A stretch of DNA of 64,000 nucleotides from Bog-159 sp050008575 (GCA_050008575.1 JBEKMJ010000003.1:92838-156837); one strand, 5' to 3'. Shown: positions 42,326 to 51,473, numbered from the stretch's first letter. Made by a program: numbers and translations. Notes: a model not told the origin generated them from the sequence alone.

Positions 42326-42817
42326 CTATTGTTTCTCGAACACTTCTTTCACATCGGCCTCGCCCATCGGGCTGGTGTAGTGCTGGGTAATAGTCAAGAT
42401 CTTTCCATCGCTCGATAGGTTCCAGCGGCCTTTGGCGGTGAAGTCCGCGCCGCCGAACGAACCTTTGGACTCGACCGTCAAATCGTCGCCGTCCCATTTG
42501 AGCGTGCTCTTGAGTTCGTTCTCACCCATGTGATTCACGCATTCCTTGCCATCGGTGGTGTAGGTCGCGTCGTAGGTCTGGTCACCATTCGGGCCCCCGG
42601 TGGTGGCGACGTGAGCGTTGATGCTGGGATCCTGGTGCGTAATCTTCTGGGTGATGCTGTCGGGCGCCGGTATGGGACCGAAATCGCTCTTGCCGGCGTT
42701 CAATTTCCAAGTACCGCTGAAGTCGCTTTTGGCCTGGGCCTGGACAAGTCCCAGAGCCAAACTCAAAAGCGCCAACGAGAAAACTCTGGTAGCTTGCCTG
42801 GTCGTAATGGTGCGCAT
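42326..42817 (-). CDS. Small secreted lipocalin-like protein, copy 1 of a tandem array
   Basis: First gene of the four. Signal peptide to about residue 29 (Q-A-Q-A), then K-S-D-F-S-G-T-W-K-L-N-A-G-K-S-D-F-G-P-I, D-G-K-E-C-V-N-H, L-K-W-D-G-D-D-L-T-V-E and G-R-W-N-L-S-S-D-G-K-I-L-T-I. The ribosome site is AAGGAGGGTCTTC. It is very like copy 2. The four genes form one operon read leftwards. The family is common in acidobacteria, with no known role. Confidence 0.75.
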   Translation of the reverse strand: MRTITTRQATRVFSLALLSLALGLVQAQAKSDFSGTWKLNAGKSDFGPIPAPDSITQKITHQDPSINAHVATTGGPNGDQTYDATYTTDGKECVNHMGENELKSTLKWDGDDLTVESKGSFGGADFTAKGRWNLSSDGKILTITQHYTSPMGEADVKEVFEKQ

Positions 42818-42954
42818 GAAGACCCTCCTTTTGGAGATGGTAGCAGGTTATTGGCCGGAGATGCAGGCACCGGTGCGCTCGCTAACGATGCAAAAAGTCT
42901 CTCCGGTTTACGCATTACCAGGTGAGCGAGATGCAAACCCAGGGAGAGAAAACA

Positions 42955-43943
42955 ATGACTACCGGCTGGTTACGCCGCATTGCCGGCCACGTTTGGACTG
43001 TATTGCCGGCCTGCATCGACATGCTGTGGCAGCCACGTTTGGCAGGTGGGATGCCGCTGCAAGCCCGCATTAACGATCGGTGGTTGGGGAAGTCCTGATC
43101 CGGGCAGTGCATCACGAGTTGGCCTCCGCCGGATCGTTGATCGTCATTGTGCACGGCATCGGCGGGAACGCGGACAGCCCTTACTGCGTATCCGCGGCGC
43201 GCGCGGCCGTCGCGGCCGGCTGCGCGGCGGTCCGCATTTCGCTGCGCGGCGCCGACGGGAATGGGGACGACATCTATCATGCCGGACTCACCGAAGATCT
43301 GCGGGCCCTGCTATCGACCCAGCGGTTGCGCCGGTATCGCCGCGTGTTTCTGTTCGGATACTCGTTGGGTGGACACATCGCCTTGCGCGCCGCCGTGGAT
43401 CGCATCGACCCGCGTTTGGCGGGTGTAGCCGCTATTTGTCCGCCCCTGGACCTGCGAGCCGCCATGGAGAATTTCGACCGGAAGAGGTTCTGCCTGCACA
43501 AGAAATTCATGAATGGCCACGCCAATCGCTCGTATGCGGCGGTGGAAAAGCGAGGCAGAGCGCATACCGCCCTGCGGCAATTGCGGCGCGCCCGCAGCAG
43601 CGCGGAATGGAATCGGATGACCATCGTGCCCAGGTTCCGGTTCCGGGACGTGAACCACTACTACGAAGCGGTCGGACTGGCCGGCAATTGGCACAGGGTT
43701 CAGGTACCGGCGCTCATCGTCGCGTCGCGGCACGACCCGGTGGTCCCTTACGAGTCCGCGCATCGGAAGTTGGTCAACGCGCCGGCGCATGTGCAAGTGA
43801 AATGGCTGGATGCGGGAGGGCACATCTACTTTCCACGCAACACGGATCTTGGGGAATGCACCGCTCTGGGTCTGGAGAGCCAGTGCGTAGCCTGGCTGAT
43901 CCGTAACGACTGGTCTGTCCATGAAGCGCGGCCGGCAGTTTGA
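42955..43943 (+). pseudogene. Frameshifted YheT-like alpha/beta hydrolase
   Basis: From ATG 42955 (ribosome site AGGGAGAG) the first 44 or so codons read G-H-V-W-T-V-L-P-A-C and end R-I-N-D-R-W-L-G, then hit TGA. The continuation E-V-L-I-R-A-V is in the next frame after a G run at 43085-43089; one missing base restores it. The rest has the hydrolase fold with oxyanion turn V-H-G-I-G-G, nucleophile G-Y-S-L-G-G, acid S-R-H-D-P-V-V-P and base A-G-G-H-I-Y-F. The family hydrolyses esters of short or medium acids; E. coli YheT is the type. It may be a pseudogene or a sequencing error in a homopolymer. An alternative start within the second part (43080) is less likely. Confidence 0.65.
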
Positions 43944-43969
43944 GGGAGGATTTTCGGGAAGGAGACAAC

Positions 43970-45145
43970 ATGAGTATCTACCAAAACGTTCTCACGCGGT
44001 GGCTGGCGGATGCGGGCATCCGTGTCAATGGCCGGCAGGCCCACGACATACAGATTCACGATCCGAGATTTTATCGCAGGGCCTTGTTGCATGGATCCCT
44101 GGGCTTCGGAGAGTCCTACATGGAGGGCTGGTGGTCTTGCCCCGACCTGGAGGAGCTGATATACCGCCTGATTCGGTCGGATGTGCGGCGGCGCGCATAC
44201 AAACATCCCGGGGCCGTCGCCCTGGAATGGTTAAACCGCATCCGCAACGACCAGAATCGCGCGCGATCTCTACGGGCGCCGCGACGGCATTATGACTTGG
44301 ACAACGAGTTGTTCGGGGCTTTCCTGGGCGGTTACAGGAACTACAGTTGCGGCTACTATAACGGCGCTTGCGGCCTGGACGAAGCCCAGCGGTTGAAATT
44401 AGATCTCATTTGCCGTAAGTTGTGCCTGCGGCCGGGGGAGCACTTGCTCGACGTGGGAGGCGGCTGGGGTGAGTTCGCGTTGTACGCCGCTAAGAATTAC
44501 GGCGCGCGGGTAACCAGCGTTAACATTTCCGAAGAACAGATGCGTTACGCCCGCGAACACTGCGCGGGATTCGACGTCGATGTGGTGCGCTGCGACTATC
44601 GGGATTTGAAGGGCCGGTTCGACAAGATTGCCGCGATCGCGATGTTTCCGCACGTCGGCCACCGCAACCACCGGACCTTCATGGAAACCATGCACCGGGC
44701 GCTCAAGCCGGACGGCGTCCTTTTGATAGAGACGACGGTCAACAGCGTTTCGACGACGGCTGGCGATCCGTGGATCGACCGCTACATTTTTCCGGGATTG
44801 CTGATGCCGTCCGGCGTGCAAATACTGACGGCCATGGAAGGCCTGTTCGCCACCGAGGACGTACACAATTTCGGCCCTCATTACGTGCGGACTTTGCGGG
44901 ACTGGAACGCCAACTTTCAAAGCTCGTGCTGCGACTTCCTGGGCCGCCACCAAGAGCCGGTCCGCCGCATGTTCGAATACTTCTTCCTGGTTTCGGCAGC
45001 GCTGTTTCGCGCCCGGACCATGCAGTACTGGCACTTGGTGGCGACCCGGCAGGGCGACCCCCAGCCCGCCTGCCGCGTGTCCGCGGTGGATTGCAGGATT
45101 CCACAAGCCGAAACTGCGCGCGAGTATGCGGAGGTGCGCCGATGA
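43970..45145 (+). CDS. Cyclopropane-fatty-acyl-phospholipid synthase-like methyltransferase
   Basis: The layout is that of CFA synthases: an N-terminal helical domain with G-E-S-Y-M-E-G-W-W, a catalytic-site C-G-Y-Y near residue 125, the AdoMet motif L-L-D-V-G-G-G-W-G-E-F and a long C-terminal part with H-N-F-G-P-H-Y-V-R-T-L-R-D-W. In E. coli CFA synthase the bicarbonate at the active site is held by a Cys, a Glu in M-F-E-H-V-G, a His in L-L-H-T and a Tyr. Here the Cys and Tyr are kept, but the Glu is Pro (M-F-P-H-V-G) and the His is Glu (L-I-E-T). So the chemistry may differ. Its TGA overlaps the desaturase ATG. Confidence 0.85.
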   Translation: MSIYQNVLTRWLADAGIRVNGRQAHDIQIHDPRFYRRALLHGSLGFGESYMEGWWSCPDLEELIYRLIRSDVRRRAYKHPGAVALEWLNRIRNDQNRARSLRAPRRHYDLDNELFGAFLGGYRNYSCGYYNGACGLDEAQRLKLDLICRKLCLRPGEHLLDVGGGWGEFALYAAKNYGARVTSVNISEEQMRYAREHCAGFDVDVVRCDYRDLKGRFDKIAAIAMFPHVGHRNHRTFMETMHRALKPDGVLLIETTVNSVSTTAGDPWIDRYIFPGLLMPSGVQILTAMEGLFATEDVHNFGPHYVRTLRDWNANFQSSCCDFLGRHQEPVRRMFEYFFLVSAALFRARTMQYWHLVATRQGDPQPACRVSAVDCRIPQAETAREYAEVRR

Positions 45146-46047
45146 TCGCGCAGCAGGTTTGCACCGAACACGCAGAGCGTGCCCGCAAGCCGGCGGAACG
45201 CATGGATTTGCGCGTTCTGGGGACCTGGGGCATGATCCTGCTGCACGCTTCCTGCCTGCTGGCTCTGGTGACGGGAGTCAGTTGGGCCGCGGCGGCCACC
45301 TGCTTCCTGTTCTATTGGGTGCGGGTGTTCGGGATCACGGTCGGGTTTCATCGCTGTTTGGCGCACCGCGCGTTTCGCACCGGCCGTGTCTTCCAGTTTA
45401 TTCTGGCGTGGCTGGGCACATCCGCAATGCAACGGGGGCCACTCTGGTTTGTCGCCCTGCACCGGGTCCACCACCAGCACGCCGACACCGAGGAGGACGT
45501 CCATTCGCCGGTCGCACGCAGCTTCTGGTGGGGACATATCGGTTGGGTCTTGTGCCGAAGATTCGATCGCGCGGATCTGCAAATTGTCCGGGACTTGAGC
45601 TGCTATCCGGAGCTGCGTTGGCTCGACCGGGCGTTTCTGCTGCCGCCCATCATGGTAGGCGCGGGCGCGGTCCTGTTGGGGAGGCTGTCCGGAACTTCCA
45701 TCTTGCAGATGCTGGTGTGGGGATTCTCGATCAGCACGGTGCTGGTCTACCACAGCACGTTTGCCGTGAACTCGCTGGCCCACCGCTTCGGCTCACGGCC
45801 ATTTGAAACCAATGATAATAGCCGCAACAACCTGTTTGTGGCCGCCATCATGATGGGAGAGGGCTTCCACAACAATCACCACCGTTTTCCAACGTCGGCG
45901 CGCTTCGGATTCGAGCCATGGCAGATCGATACGGGATATTGGACACTGCTGGCGCTGGAAAAACTGGGCCTGGTATGGGGCATCAGGGTGGTCTCCGGCC
46001 GCGGCGGCGGATGGCACCGCCCTACTCTTCGCGTAACGCCACCATAG
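45142..46047 (+). CDS. Membrane fatty acid desaturase
   Basis: The three histidine boxes of acyl-CoA or acyl-lipid desaturases are present: H-R-C-L-A-H-R (about residue 71), H-R-V-H-H-Q-H (about 108) and H-N-N-H-H (about 247). They coordinate the di-iron centre. At least four membrane segments flank them. The length of 301 is short but normal for bacterial delta-9-like enzymes. The GGAGGTGCGCCG ribosome site lies inside the CFA-like gene and the start overlaps its stop, which suggests translational coupling. The protein would introduce a cis double bond, which the neighbour could then alkylate. Confidence 0.88.
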   Translation: MIAQQVCTEHAERARKPAERMDLRVLGTWGMILLHASCLLALVTGVSWAAAATCFLFYWVRVFGITVGFHRCLAHRAFRTGRVFQFILAWLGTSAMQRGPLWFVALHRVHHQHADTEEDVHSPVARSFWWGHIGWVLCRRFDRADLQIVRDLSCYPELRWLDRAFLLPPIMVGAGAVLLGRLSGTSILQMLVWGFSISTVLVYHSTFAVNSLAHRFGSRPFETNDNSRNNLFVAAIMMGEGFHNNHHRFPTSARFGFEPWQIDTGYWTLLALEKLGLVWGIRVVSGRGGGWHRPTLRVTPP

Positions 46048-48463
46048 GATCTACGCCGGTGGCGCGCCGCGCTGGAATCACGGTAGCGGCGCACACCACC
46101 GCGAGTAGGATAGCCGCCACCGCACCGAACGTGAGGGCGTCGGTGGCGCTCACGCCGAACAGGAGGCTGGCCATCAAGCGCGTTAATGCGGCTGAGCCGA
46201 TCAAGCCCGCCACGATGCCTACCGCGGCGAGCGCCATGCCCTGCCGCACCACCAGGCCAAGAATGTTTCCTGGCTGGGCTCCCAAAGCCACGCGTACGCC
46301 GATATCGTGAGTGCTTTGCGTGACCAGGTAAGAGATCACGCCGTATACGCCGACCGCCGCGAGCAGCAAGGCGAAAGCCGCGAAAGCGCCGAGCATGACG
46401 GTGGCGAAGCGCTGCCGGGCGAGCGAATCGAAGAGGCGATCCTGCATGGTGCGGATGTCATAGACCGGCACACCAGGATCGACGGCATGAATTTCGCGCA
46501 CGATGGCGTTGCCCAGATCCGCCGGATTCGAAGACGTGCGCGCCACCAGGTACATGCCGTTGCCCGGCTGCTGCTGGTGCGGGAAATAAACCACAATCTT
46601 GCTGCCGCTATCGAGGCCGTACTGTTTCACCATCCCCACCACGCCGGCGATGGTCATGGGCTTCTTGGGATCGAACCAGAGATGCTTGCCGACAGGATTA
46701 TCGCGCGGCCAGAAGCGTTGCGCGAACTGTTCGTCGATAATCGCCACCTGCTGGCCGTCGCTCGAATCGTGGGCGTCGAAATACCGGCCTTTCAGCAAGG
46801 GAATCTTCATGGCGCGAAAGTAATCGGTGCTGGCCAACCGCAAGTCCACTTGCAATTCCTGGCCGGGCTGCGGAGTATAGCCCTCCACGTTGATGCCGCC
46901 CCAGCCGACGCCGCCGGTGAGAGGCAGCGGGGAGACCAGGCCTTGGCCGGTCACGCCGGGCAGGCGGGCGATGCGATCGCCAATTTCCCGGTAGACCTGC
47001 GCGACCGCTTTATCCTCGCGATACTTCGGGCCGTTAGCCGCCAATTGCATGGAGAGCACGTGGTCCACCGCAAACCCGGGCGGCACATTCTGCAGGCGTG
47101 CGAAGCTACGGATGAGCAAGCCCGCGCCGATCAGCAGCATCAATGAAAACGCCAGTTCGGAAACCACCAGCAGGCCGCGCAGCCGATGCCGCGACACCAG
47201 GAGGCCGCCATCGGTTTGGCCGCTGCGTCCGCCCGATTTCAGCGACGTGTTCAGGTCCACCTTGACGGCACGCCAGACCGGCGCGAGTCCGAACAACAGC
47301 CCGGCCAACGTGGATACTGCGAACGTGAACAGCAGGACCGAGCCATTGAGGGAGATTTCTTCGAGCCGCGGAATATTGCCAGGATTGATGGCGCGCATCG
47401 CGTAAAGGCTGGCCTCGGCGATGGCCAGTCCGGCCGCTCCGCCCAGCACGGCCAGCAGCAGGCTCTCGGTCAACAATTGCCGCGCGAGGCGCTGCCATCC
47501 CGCGCCCAAAGCGGTGCGGATGGCGACTTCCTTGGCGCGGCCCGCCGCGCGCGTCAACAGCAGATTAGCCACGTTGGCGCAGGCGCTCAGGAGCACCAAG
47601 GTCACCGATCCGAGCAGGACCAGCAGGGCGCGCCGCACGTCGCCGACCACTTGATCGAGCAGGCCGGTCACGGTCATGCCGAAGGTGCGGTCGCGCTTGT
47701 CCTTGTCGCGGATGCGGCGGGCGATGATATCGATGTCGGCTTGCGCCTGCCCCAGCGTCACCCCGGGCTTCAGCTTGGCGATCAGGTTGTAGTTCTCATC
47801 GCCGCGCCGCTGGACGGCGTCCGCGCCCAATGGCAGGGGCACGAAGATGTCCATTTTGTCCATGGGGCCTTCGGCGGGCATCACTTCGGAGTTGAGCCGG
47901 AACTCGGGGCGCAGCACCCCGGCAACCGTGAATGGATTGCCGTTGAGCGTGATGCCGCGACCCACGATTTTGGGATCGGAGTTGAACAGCCTTTTCCAGA
48001 CGTTGTAGCTGAGGATGGCGACCGCCGGCTTGCCCGGTTTGTCGTCTTCGGGGAGCAGCACCCGGCCCAGCAGAGGCCGCGCGCCCAGCATATGCAGAAG
48101 GCCGGACGAGGTGCGCATGCCGGCGATGCGTTCAGGCTGATCGCGTCCTGTGAGCGTGAAGCTGGTGAGCCGCGAGATGGACATTTCCGCGAACGAATGG
48201 TTTTCGTTTTGGATATCGATATACTGGCCCGGCGACGGCCAGTCGCGAAAGATGCCGATGCCGGGCGAATGCAGCCAGATGGCCGCCAGACGGTCGGGTT
48301 GGGGATAGGGCAGCGGGCGGAGCATCAGGGCATCCACCACGCTGAAGACCGCGGAATTCGCGCCGATGCCGATGGCCAGGGAGAGCACGATCACCATGGT
48401 CGTGCCGGGGTTCTTGCGCAGCATGCGCAGGGCGTAACGGAAGTCCTGGGATAGCGGGTGCAT
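46022..48463 (-). CDS. ADOP-type ABC permease (duplicated MacB/FtsX-like)
   Basis: About 813 residues with an N-terminal helix (R-N-P-G-T-T-M-V-I-V-L-S-L-A-I-G-I-G-A-N), a periplasmic MacB_PCD domain, an FtsX unit, a central spacer, then a second MacB_PCD and FtsX unit ending G-V-S-A-T-D-A-L-T. Acidobacterial duplicated orphan permeases have this two-copy layout and no own ATPase gene, as here; the ATPase must come from elsewhere. The role is likely export or signalling of a hydrophobic or peptide molecule. It overlaps the end of the desaturase gene (convergent). Confidence 0.87.
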   Translation of the reverse strand: MHPLSQDFRYALRMLRKNPGTTMVIVLSLAIGIGANSAVFSVVDALMLRPLPYPQPDRLAAIWLHSPGIGIFRDWPSPGQYIDIQNENHSFAEMSISRLTSFTLTGRDQPERIAGMRTSSGLLHMLGARPLLGRVLLPEDDKPGKPAVAILSYNVWKRLFNSDPKIVGRGITLNGNPFTVAGVLRPEFRLNSEVMPAEGPMDKMDIFVPLPLGADAVQRRGDENYNLIAKLKPGVTLGQAQADIDIIARRIRDKDKRDRTFGMTVTGLLDQVVGDVRRALLVLLGSVTLVLLSACANVANLLLTRAAGRAKEVAIRTALGAGWQRLARQLLTESLLLAVLGGAAGLAIAEASLYAMRAINPGNIPRLEEISLNGSVLLFTFAVSTLAGLLFGLAPVWRAVKVDLNTSLKSGGRSGQTDGGLLVSRHRLRGLLVVSELAFSLMLLIGAGLLIRSFARLQNVPPGFAVDHVLSMQLAANGPKYREDKAVAQVYREIGDRIARLPGVTGQGLVSPLPLTGGVGWGGINVEGYTPQPGQELQVDLRLASTDYFRAMKIPLLKGRYFDAHDSSDGQQVAIIDEQFAQRFWPRDNPVGKHLWFDPKKPMTIAGVVGMVKQYGLDSGSKIVVYFPHQQQPGNGMYLVARTSSNPADLGNAIVREIHAVDPGVPVYDIRTMQDRLFDSLARQRFATVMLGAFAAFALLLAAVGVYGVISYLVTQSTHDIGVRVALGAQPGNILGLVVRQGMALAAVGIVAGLIGSAALTRLMASLLFGVSATDALTFGAVAAILLAVVCAATVIPARRATGVDPMVALREE

Positions 48464-48479
48464 GTTTTATACTACGACG

Positions 48480-48869
48480 ATGCAAGCAAAAGGTGCCTTT
48501 GAAGTGAAGATCGTCCCTCAGCCGCCGGATGTCGAAGCGCCCACGGTGGGCAGGATGTCCATCGACAAACAGTTCCGTGGCCACCTGGAGGCCGTAAGCA
48601 AAGGCCAGATGCTGGCATTTATGGCGGGCGTCAAGGGGTCGGCGGGTTACGTCGCGATTGAGCAGGTGACGGGGAGTTTGCATGGCCGGAGCGGGACGTT
48701 TGTGCTGCAGCACAGCGGGACGATGACGCGCGGTGCGCCGCAGTTGGCGATTAGTGTGGTGCCGGATTCCGGGACGGGGGAGTTGGCGGGACTGGCTGGC
48801 ACAATGACAATTATTATCGCGGAAGGAAAGCATTCCTACGACTTTGAATACACATTCGACGGTGGATGA
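48480..48869 (+). CDS. DUF3224 protein
   Basis: The 129-residue protein fits DUF3224 (lipocalin-like barrel family): A-K-G-A-F-E-V-K, then G-R-M-S-I-D-K-Q-F-R-G-H-L-E-A, Y-V-A-I-E-Q-V-T-G-S-L-H-G-R-S-G-T-F and D-S-G-T-G-E-L-A-G-L-A-G-T-M. Function unknown. The start at 48480 was preferred to 48462, which overlaps the permease start on the other strand. A ribosome site is not obvious. Confidence 0.8.
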   Translation: MQAKGAFEVKIVPQPPDVEAPTVGRMSIDKQFRGHLEAVSKGQMLAFMAGVKGSAGYVAIEQVTGSLHGRSGTFVLQHSGTMTRGAPQLAISVVPDSGTGELAGLAGTMTIIIAEGKHSYDFEYTFDGG

Positions 48870-48876
48870 CAATTAA

Positions 48877-49365
48877 GGTTACTCGGGTATTCGGCTCGCC
48901 ACGGGCTGCCGTCTGAAAGTTGAGGACTTCCACATGGACGAGGGCGAAGCGACGATCCGCCTGCACGAACAGGGCAACAAGGACTGCACGATTGGGCTCA
49001 ATCCCGTTGCGGCACAGGCCATCGAGGAATACATCGATCGCGCCGAACTCACCTCCGCCCCCCTCGTCCGGCCGCGCCGCCCCCCTCGTCCGGCCGCGCC
49101 ATGGGGAGGTGACCATGTACCGGGCGAGATTGGGGTATTTGATGCTCCTGCCGAGAGCCACGAACGAAACCACGGGCAAGGACGGCAAGCCGAAAATACG
49201 CTGCATCTAGACGGCGCATTCGCTGGCGCGCCACGAATGCCACACTGCTGCTCGACGGCAACGGTCGATATCCGTAAGGTGCAGGATCTGCTCGGTCACC
49301 GCCACATTTACGACAAGCGCCGGCGTGGCACGTCCGACGGCGCCATTCATCTGCTCGTGATCTGA
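48877..49365 (+). pseudogene. Decayed tyrosine recombinase / integrase
   Basis: The conserved piece reads G-C-R-L-K-V-E-D-F-H-M-D-E-G-E-A-T-I-R-L-H, then N-P-V-A-A-Q-A-I-E-E-Y-I-D-R-A, which is a stretch of the catalytic domain of integrases of this type. The last third reads V-D-I-R-K-V-Q-D-L-L-G-H-R-H-I-Y-D-K-R-R-R. The signature R of the R-H-R-Y box near R-A-T-T-A is not intact, and the frame changes around 49070, where a 20-bp direct duplication lies. It lacks an N-terminus. This marks an old insertion point next to a low-GC gene. Confidence 0.75.
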
Positions 49366-49449
49366 GAATCGGTGCTGCGTCGGCGCGTCCCGAGAAAATC
49401 GGGGTCCGGATCGTTATAATAAAACTAGTCATTCGAAAGGATATCGGAG

Positions 49450-50400
49450 ATGCCGAACCAACCCAGGTGGGAGGCACTAGACCGCTTGGTATCAGACATC
49501 CGGCGACAGCACAGCTCCGTTGAAGTTCTAGCAGCTAACTGCCGTACCGTCTTACGAACAATGGAAGAGCAAGAACATCGGCCACCAGCTCAATATCCAG
49601 CCCGTCACTGGAGCTTAGCAGTTGTTACGGACGCCCTTGTCCGGGTGCGACTGTTGATCGAGCAGAATCTGACCTATCTCGAAACGCTTGGAGTTCTAGC
49701 TCTGACTCGCTACGTCTTCGAGCTGACAATTTGGGTAAGGCTAGTGGAAAAAGACAACCGATACGGTCTCCTGTACTATCGCGAGTTGGTTGACAAACAG
49801 AAGCTCTCTTACGAAGATCTGCACAGTCACCTAGTTGCGGAAGTTGCATTCCTTTTGAAGACATCGGATAAAGAGAAGGAACTGATTGACACCCGCTTGA
49901 ATGATTTTGCCGCAAATCCAGACTCTGACGCGGCCTCGACGCTTTTCAACGACATCACGCAAAAGATCGACGCTGCCGCAGCTCGAAGGTTCACACTCTA
50001 TGGCGAACAAGCGCGTAATAACGGCTACGGGTTTCAGGCATTCTTGGTAGAAACTAAGGTGATACCAGAGGTCAAAGCGTCACTTGCGGAGGTTGACCGC
50101 GAGCTGAAAGCGGTTGATTCTGCGATCTCGGGTGACGTCAAGAAACTTATGCGGAATTCCAATTGGAAGCAACGTGCTGCTATCGTGGGCATGGCGGCAG
50201 AGTACGATTTCGTCTATTCTTACACAAGCCGACTTTTACACGCAACGCCGCCTAGCATTACTACTGATCAGAAGAACTTAGAACCCGGCGAGATCGAAAT
50301 GTTCCTGCGATATGTAAAAGTTGCGATCATGGACATGCTCGACATCGCGACCAAAGTGTTGACGAGAGTTTCCACGCCAGCCACAACAAATCTACAATAG
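49450..50400 (+). CDS. Low-GC orphan protein, helical, unknown function
   Basis: The 316-residue protein is mostly helical and rich in Glu, Lys and Leu. The base composition is visibly nearer 48-50 % GC, against about 62-64 % around it, so recent transfer is likely. It has no signal peptide. The final part, Y-S-Y-T-S-R-L-L-H-A-T-P-P-S, resembles the end of DUF5677-type proteins, but the match is weak. Its position right after a decayed integrase fits a cargo gene. Confidence 0.7.
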   Translation: MPNQPRWEALDRLVSDIRRQHSSVEVLAANCRTVLRTMEEQEHRPPAQYPARHWSLAVVTDALVRVRLLIEQNLTYLETLGVLALTRYVFELTIWVRLVEKDNRYGLLYYRELVDKQKLSYEDLHSHLVAEVAFLLKTSDKEKELIDTRLNDFAANPDSDAASTLFNDITQKIDAAAARRFTLYGEQARNNGYGFQAFLVETKVIPEVKASLAEVDRELKAVDSAISGDVKKLMRNSNWKQRAAIVGMAAEYDFVYSYTSRLLHATPPSITTDQKNLEPGEIEMFLRYVKVAIMDMLDIATKVLTRVSTPATTNLQ

Positions 50401-50684
50401 TCCTGTTCGCTGCCTTATCGCCTCGGCCGCACAGCGGGGTAATCACGCGGCGGGCTAAAGGACGGCCGTCGTTCCTTGTGCGCCGCCGTTACCAGCGGTG
50501 ATCGCGTCAGCGGTTGCCGGCGCCGTCGGAATACCAAAGGCCGAAACACTGAGCATAGTCTGCCGGTTTGCGTCGTTTGGTTGCGCGAAGACGTAACGGA
50601 ACGCGCCTTCATTTGAATTATCGAGATTAACCTTCAATAGTACGGCGCTCTGGCGGGCTTGGCGCTCCACGATACGATAGAGTA
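50401..50684. other. Gap with unassigned remnant
   Basis: No clear gene. A minus-strand open frame, 50455-50670, encodes V-N-L-D-N-S-N-E-G-A-F-R-Y-V-F-A-Q-P-N-D-A, which looks like a piece of a beta-rich protein, but it has no start signal. Possibly the end of a deleted gene. Confidence 0.3.
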
Positions 50685-50961
50685 ATGATTACCGGCTTCA
50701 AGGACGCCGAAACGGAGAAGGTCTTTAACGGCATCCGGTCGCGCAGATTCGAGGCTATTGCAAGTACGGCTTATCGCAAACTGGCCTTCCTGCACTCGGC
50801 GGGCACGCTCCACGACCTCAGAAGCCCTGGCCTGCACTTGGAAGCTCTCCGGGGCGACCGGGCCGGCCAGCACAGCATCCGGATCAACGACCCGGTATCG
50901 GATTTGTTTCGTGTGGAGGGATGGCCAAGCCGCCGATGTCGAGATTGTGGATTATCATTAG
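50685..50961 (+). pseudogene. higB: Frameshifted HigB/RelE toxin
   Basis: The beginning F-K-D-A-E-T-E-K-V-F-N-G and the core L-H-D-L-R, L-E-A-L-R-G-D-R-A-G-Q-H-S-I-R-I-N-D are those of HigB. The expected end Y-R-I-C-F-V-W-R-D-G-Q-A-A-D-V-E-I-V-D-Y-H-stop is present, but one reading frame over, after an extra C in the C run near 50890. So the product would be aberrant. The end at 50959-50961 lies 12 bp before higA. The shift could be a sequencing error. Confidence 0.75.
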
Positions 50962-50973
50962 AGGAGGATCGCC

Positions 50974-51267
50974 GTGACGATGAAGCCTCCACACCCTGGC
51001 GAAACGATCAAGGAGGAATTCCTGATTCCCCTTGGCATGAGCGTCAGCGCCCTGGCAAAGGAACTCGGCGTCGGCGCCGCGCGCATCGGAGAAATCGTCC
51101 GCGGCAGGCGTAGCGTGACCGCCGACACGGCTCTAAGGCTGGCGCGCTACTTCGGCACCACGCCGGAACTCTGGATCAATCTGCAGGCATTTTATGACCT
51201 GAGGATGGCGCAACGGCGGTCTGGCCGGATCATCGAACGGCAAGTAAAGCCACGCCAGGCTGCCTAG
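50974..51267 (+). CDS. higA: HigA-family antitoxin
   Basis: The classical XRE helix-turn-helix of HigA: P-H-P-G-E-T-I-K-E-E-F-L-I-P-L-G-M-S-V (residues 5-23), A-K-E-L-G-V, I-V-R-G-R-R-S-V-T-A-D-T-A-L-R-L-A-R-Y-F-G-T-T-P-E-L-W-I-N-L-Q. The frame is intact. GAGGAGGATCGCC precedes the GTG start. Antitoxin HigA neutralises HigB and represses the operon; here the toxin frame is broken. The next 200 bp hold no clear gene. Confidence 0.9.
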   Translation: MTMKPPHPGETIKEEFLIPLGMSVSALAKELGVGAARIGEIVRGRRSVTADTALRLARYFGTTPELWINLQAFYDLRMAQRRSGRIIERQVKPRQAA

Positions 51268-51473
51268 CCGCTGTGATTGAACCGGACTTCGGGCTCGCCC
51301 ATTCATTTCAACTTCCGGTAACTTACGCGCAGCTTCAAGAGCGGCAACTCCTACCTGCGGACCCGCCGCGGCGGCGGCCGACGTCTTCGACGTAAAGAAC
51401 GATCGACACCTCACTTACTGGGTCAGCCAGCCGTGCGACGTGGTGGATGAACGGCGCGGCAAGAAATCGCGAG

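Noticed and set aside
47186..48454. A 422-codon plus-strand frame opposite the ADOP permease
   Set aside because: Antisense shadow; no ribosome site and no known motif.
51268..51473. Plus-strand open frame D-V-F-D-V-K-N-D-R-H-L-T-Y-W-V-S in the gap after higA
   Set aside because: No start signal, no recognised family and less than 40 codons before it runs antisense to the FAD oxidase gene.
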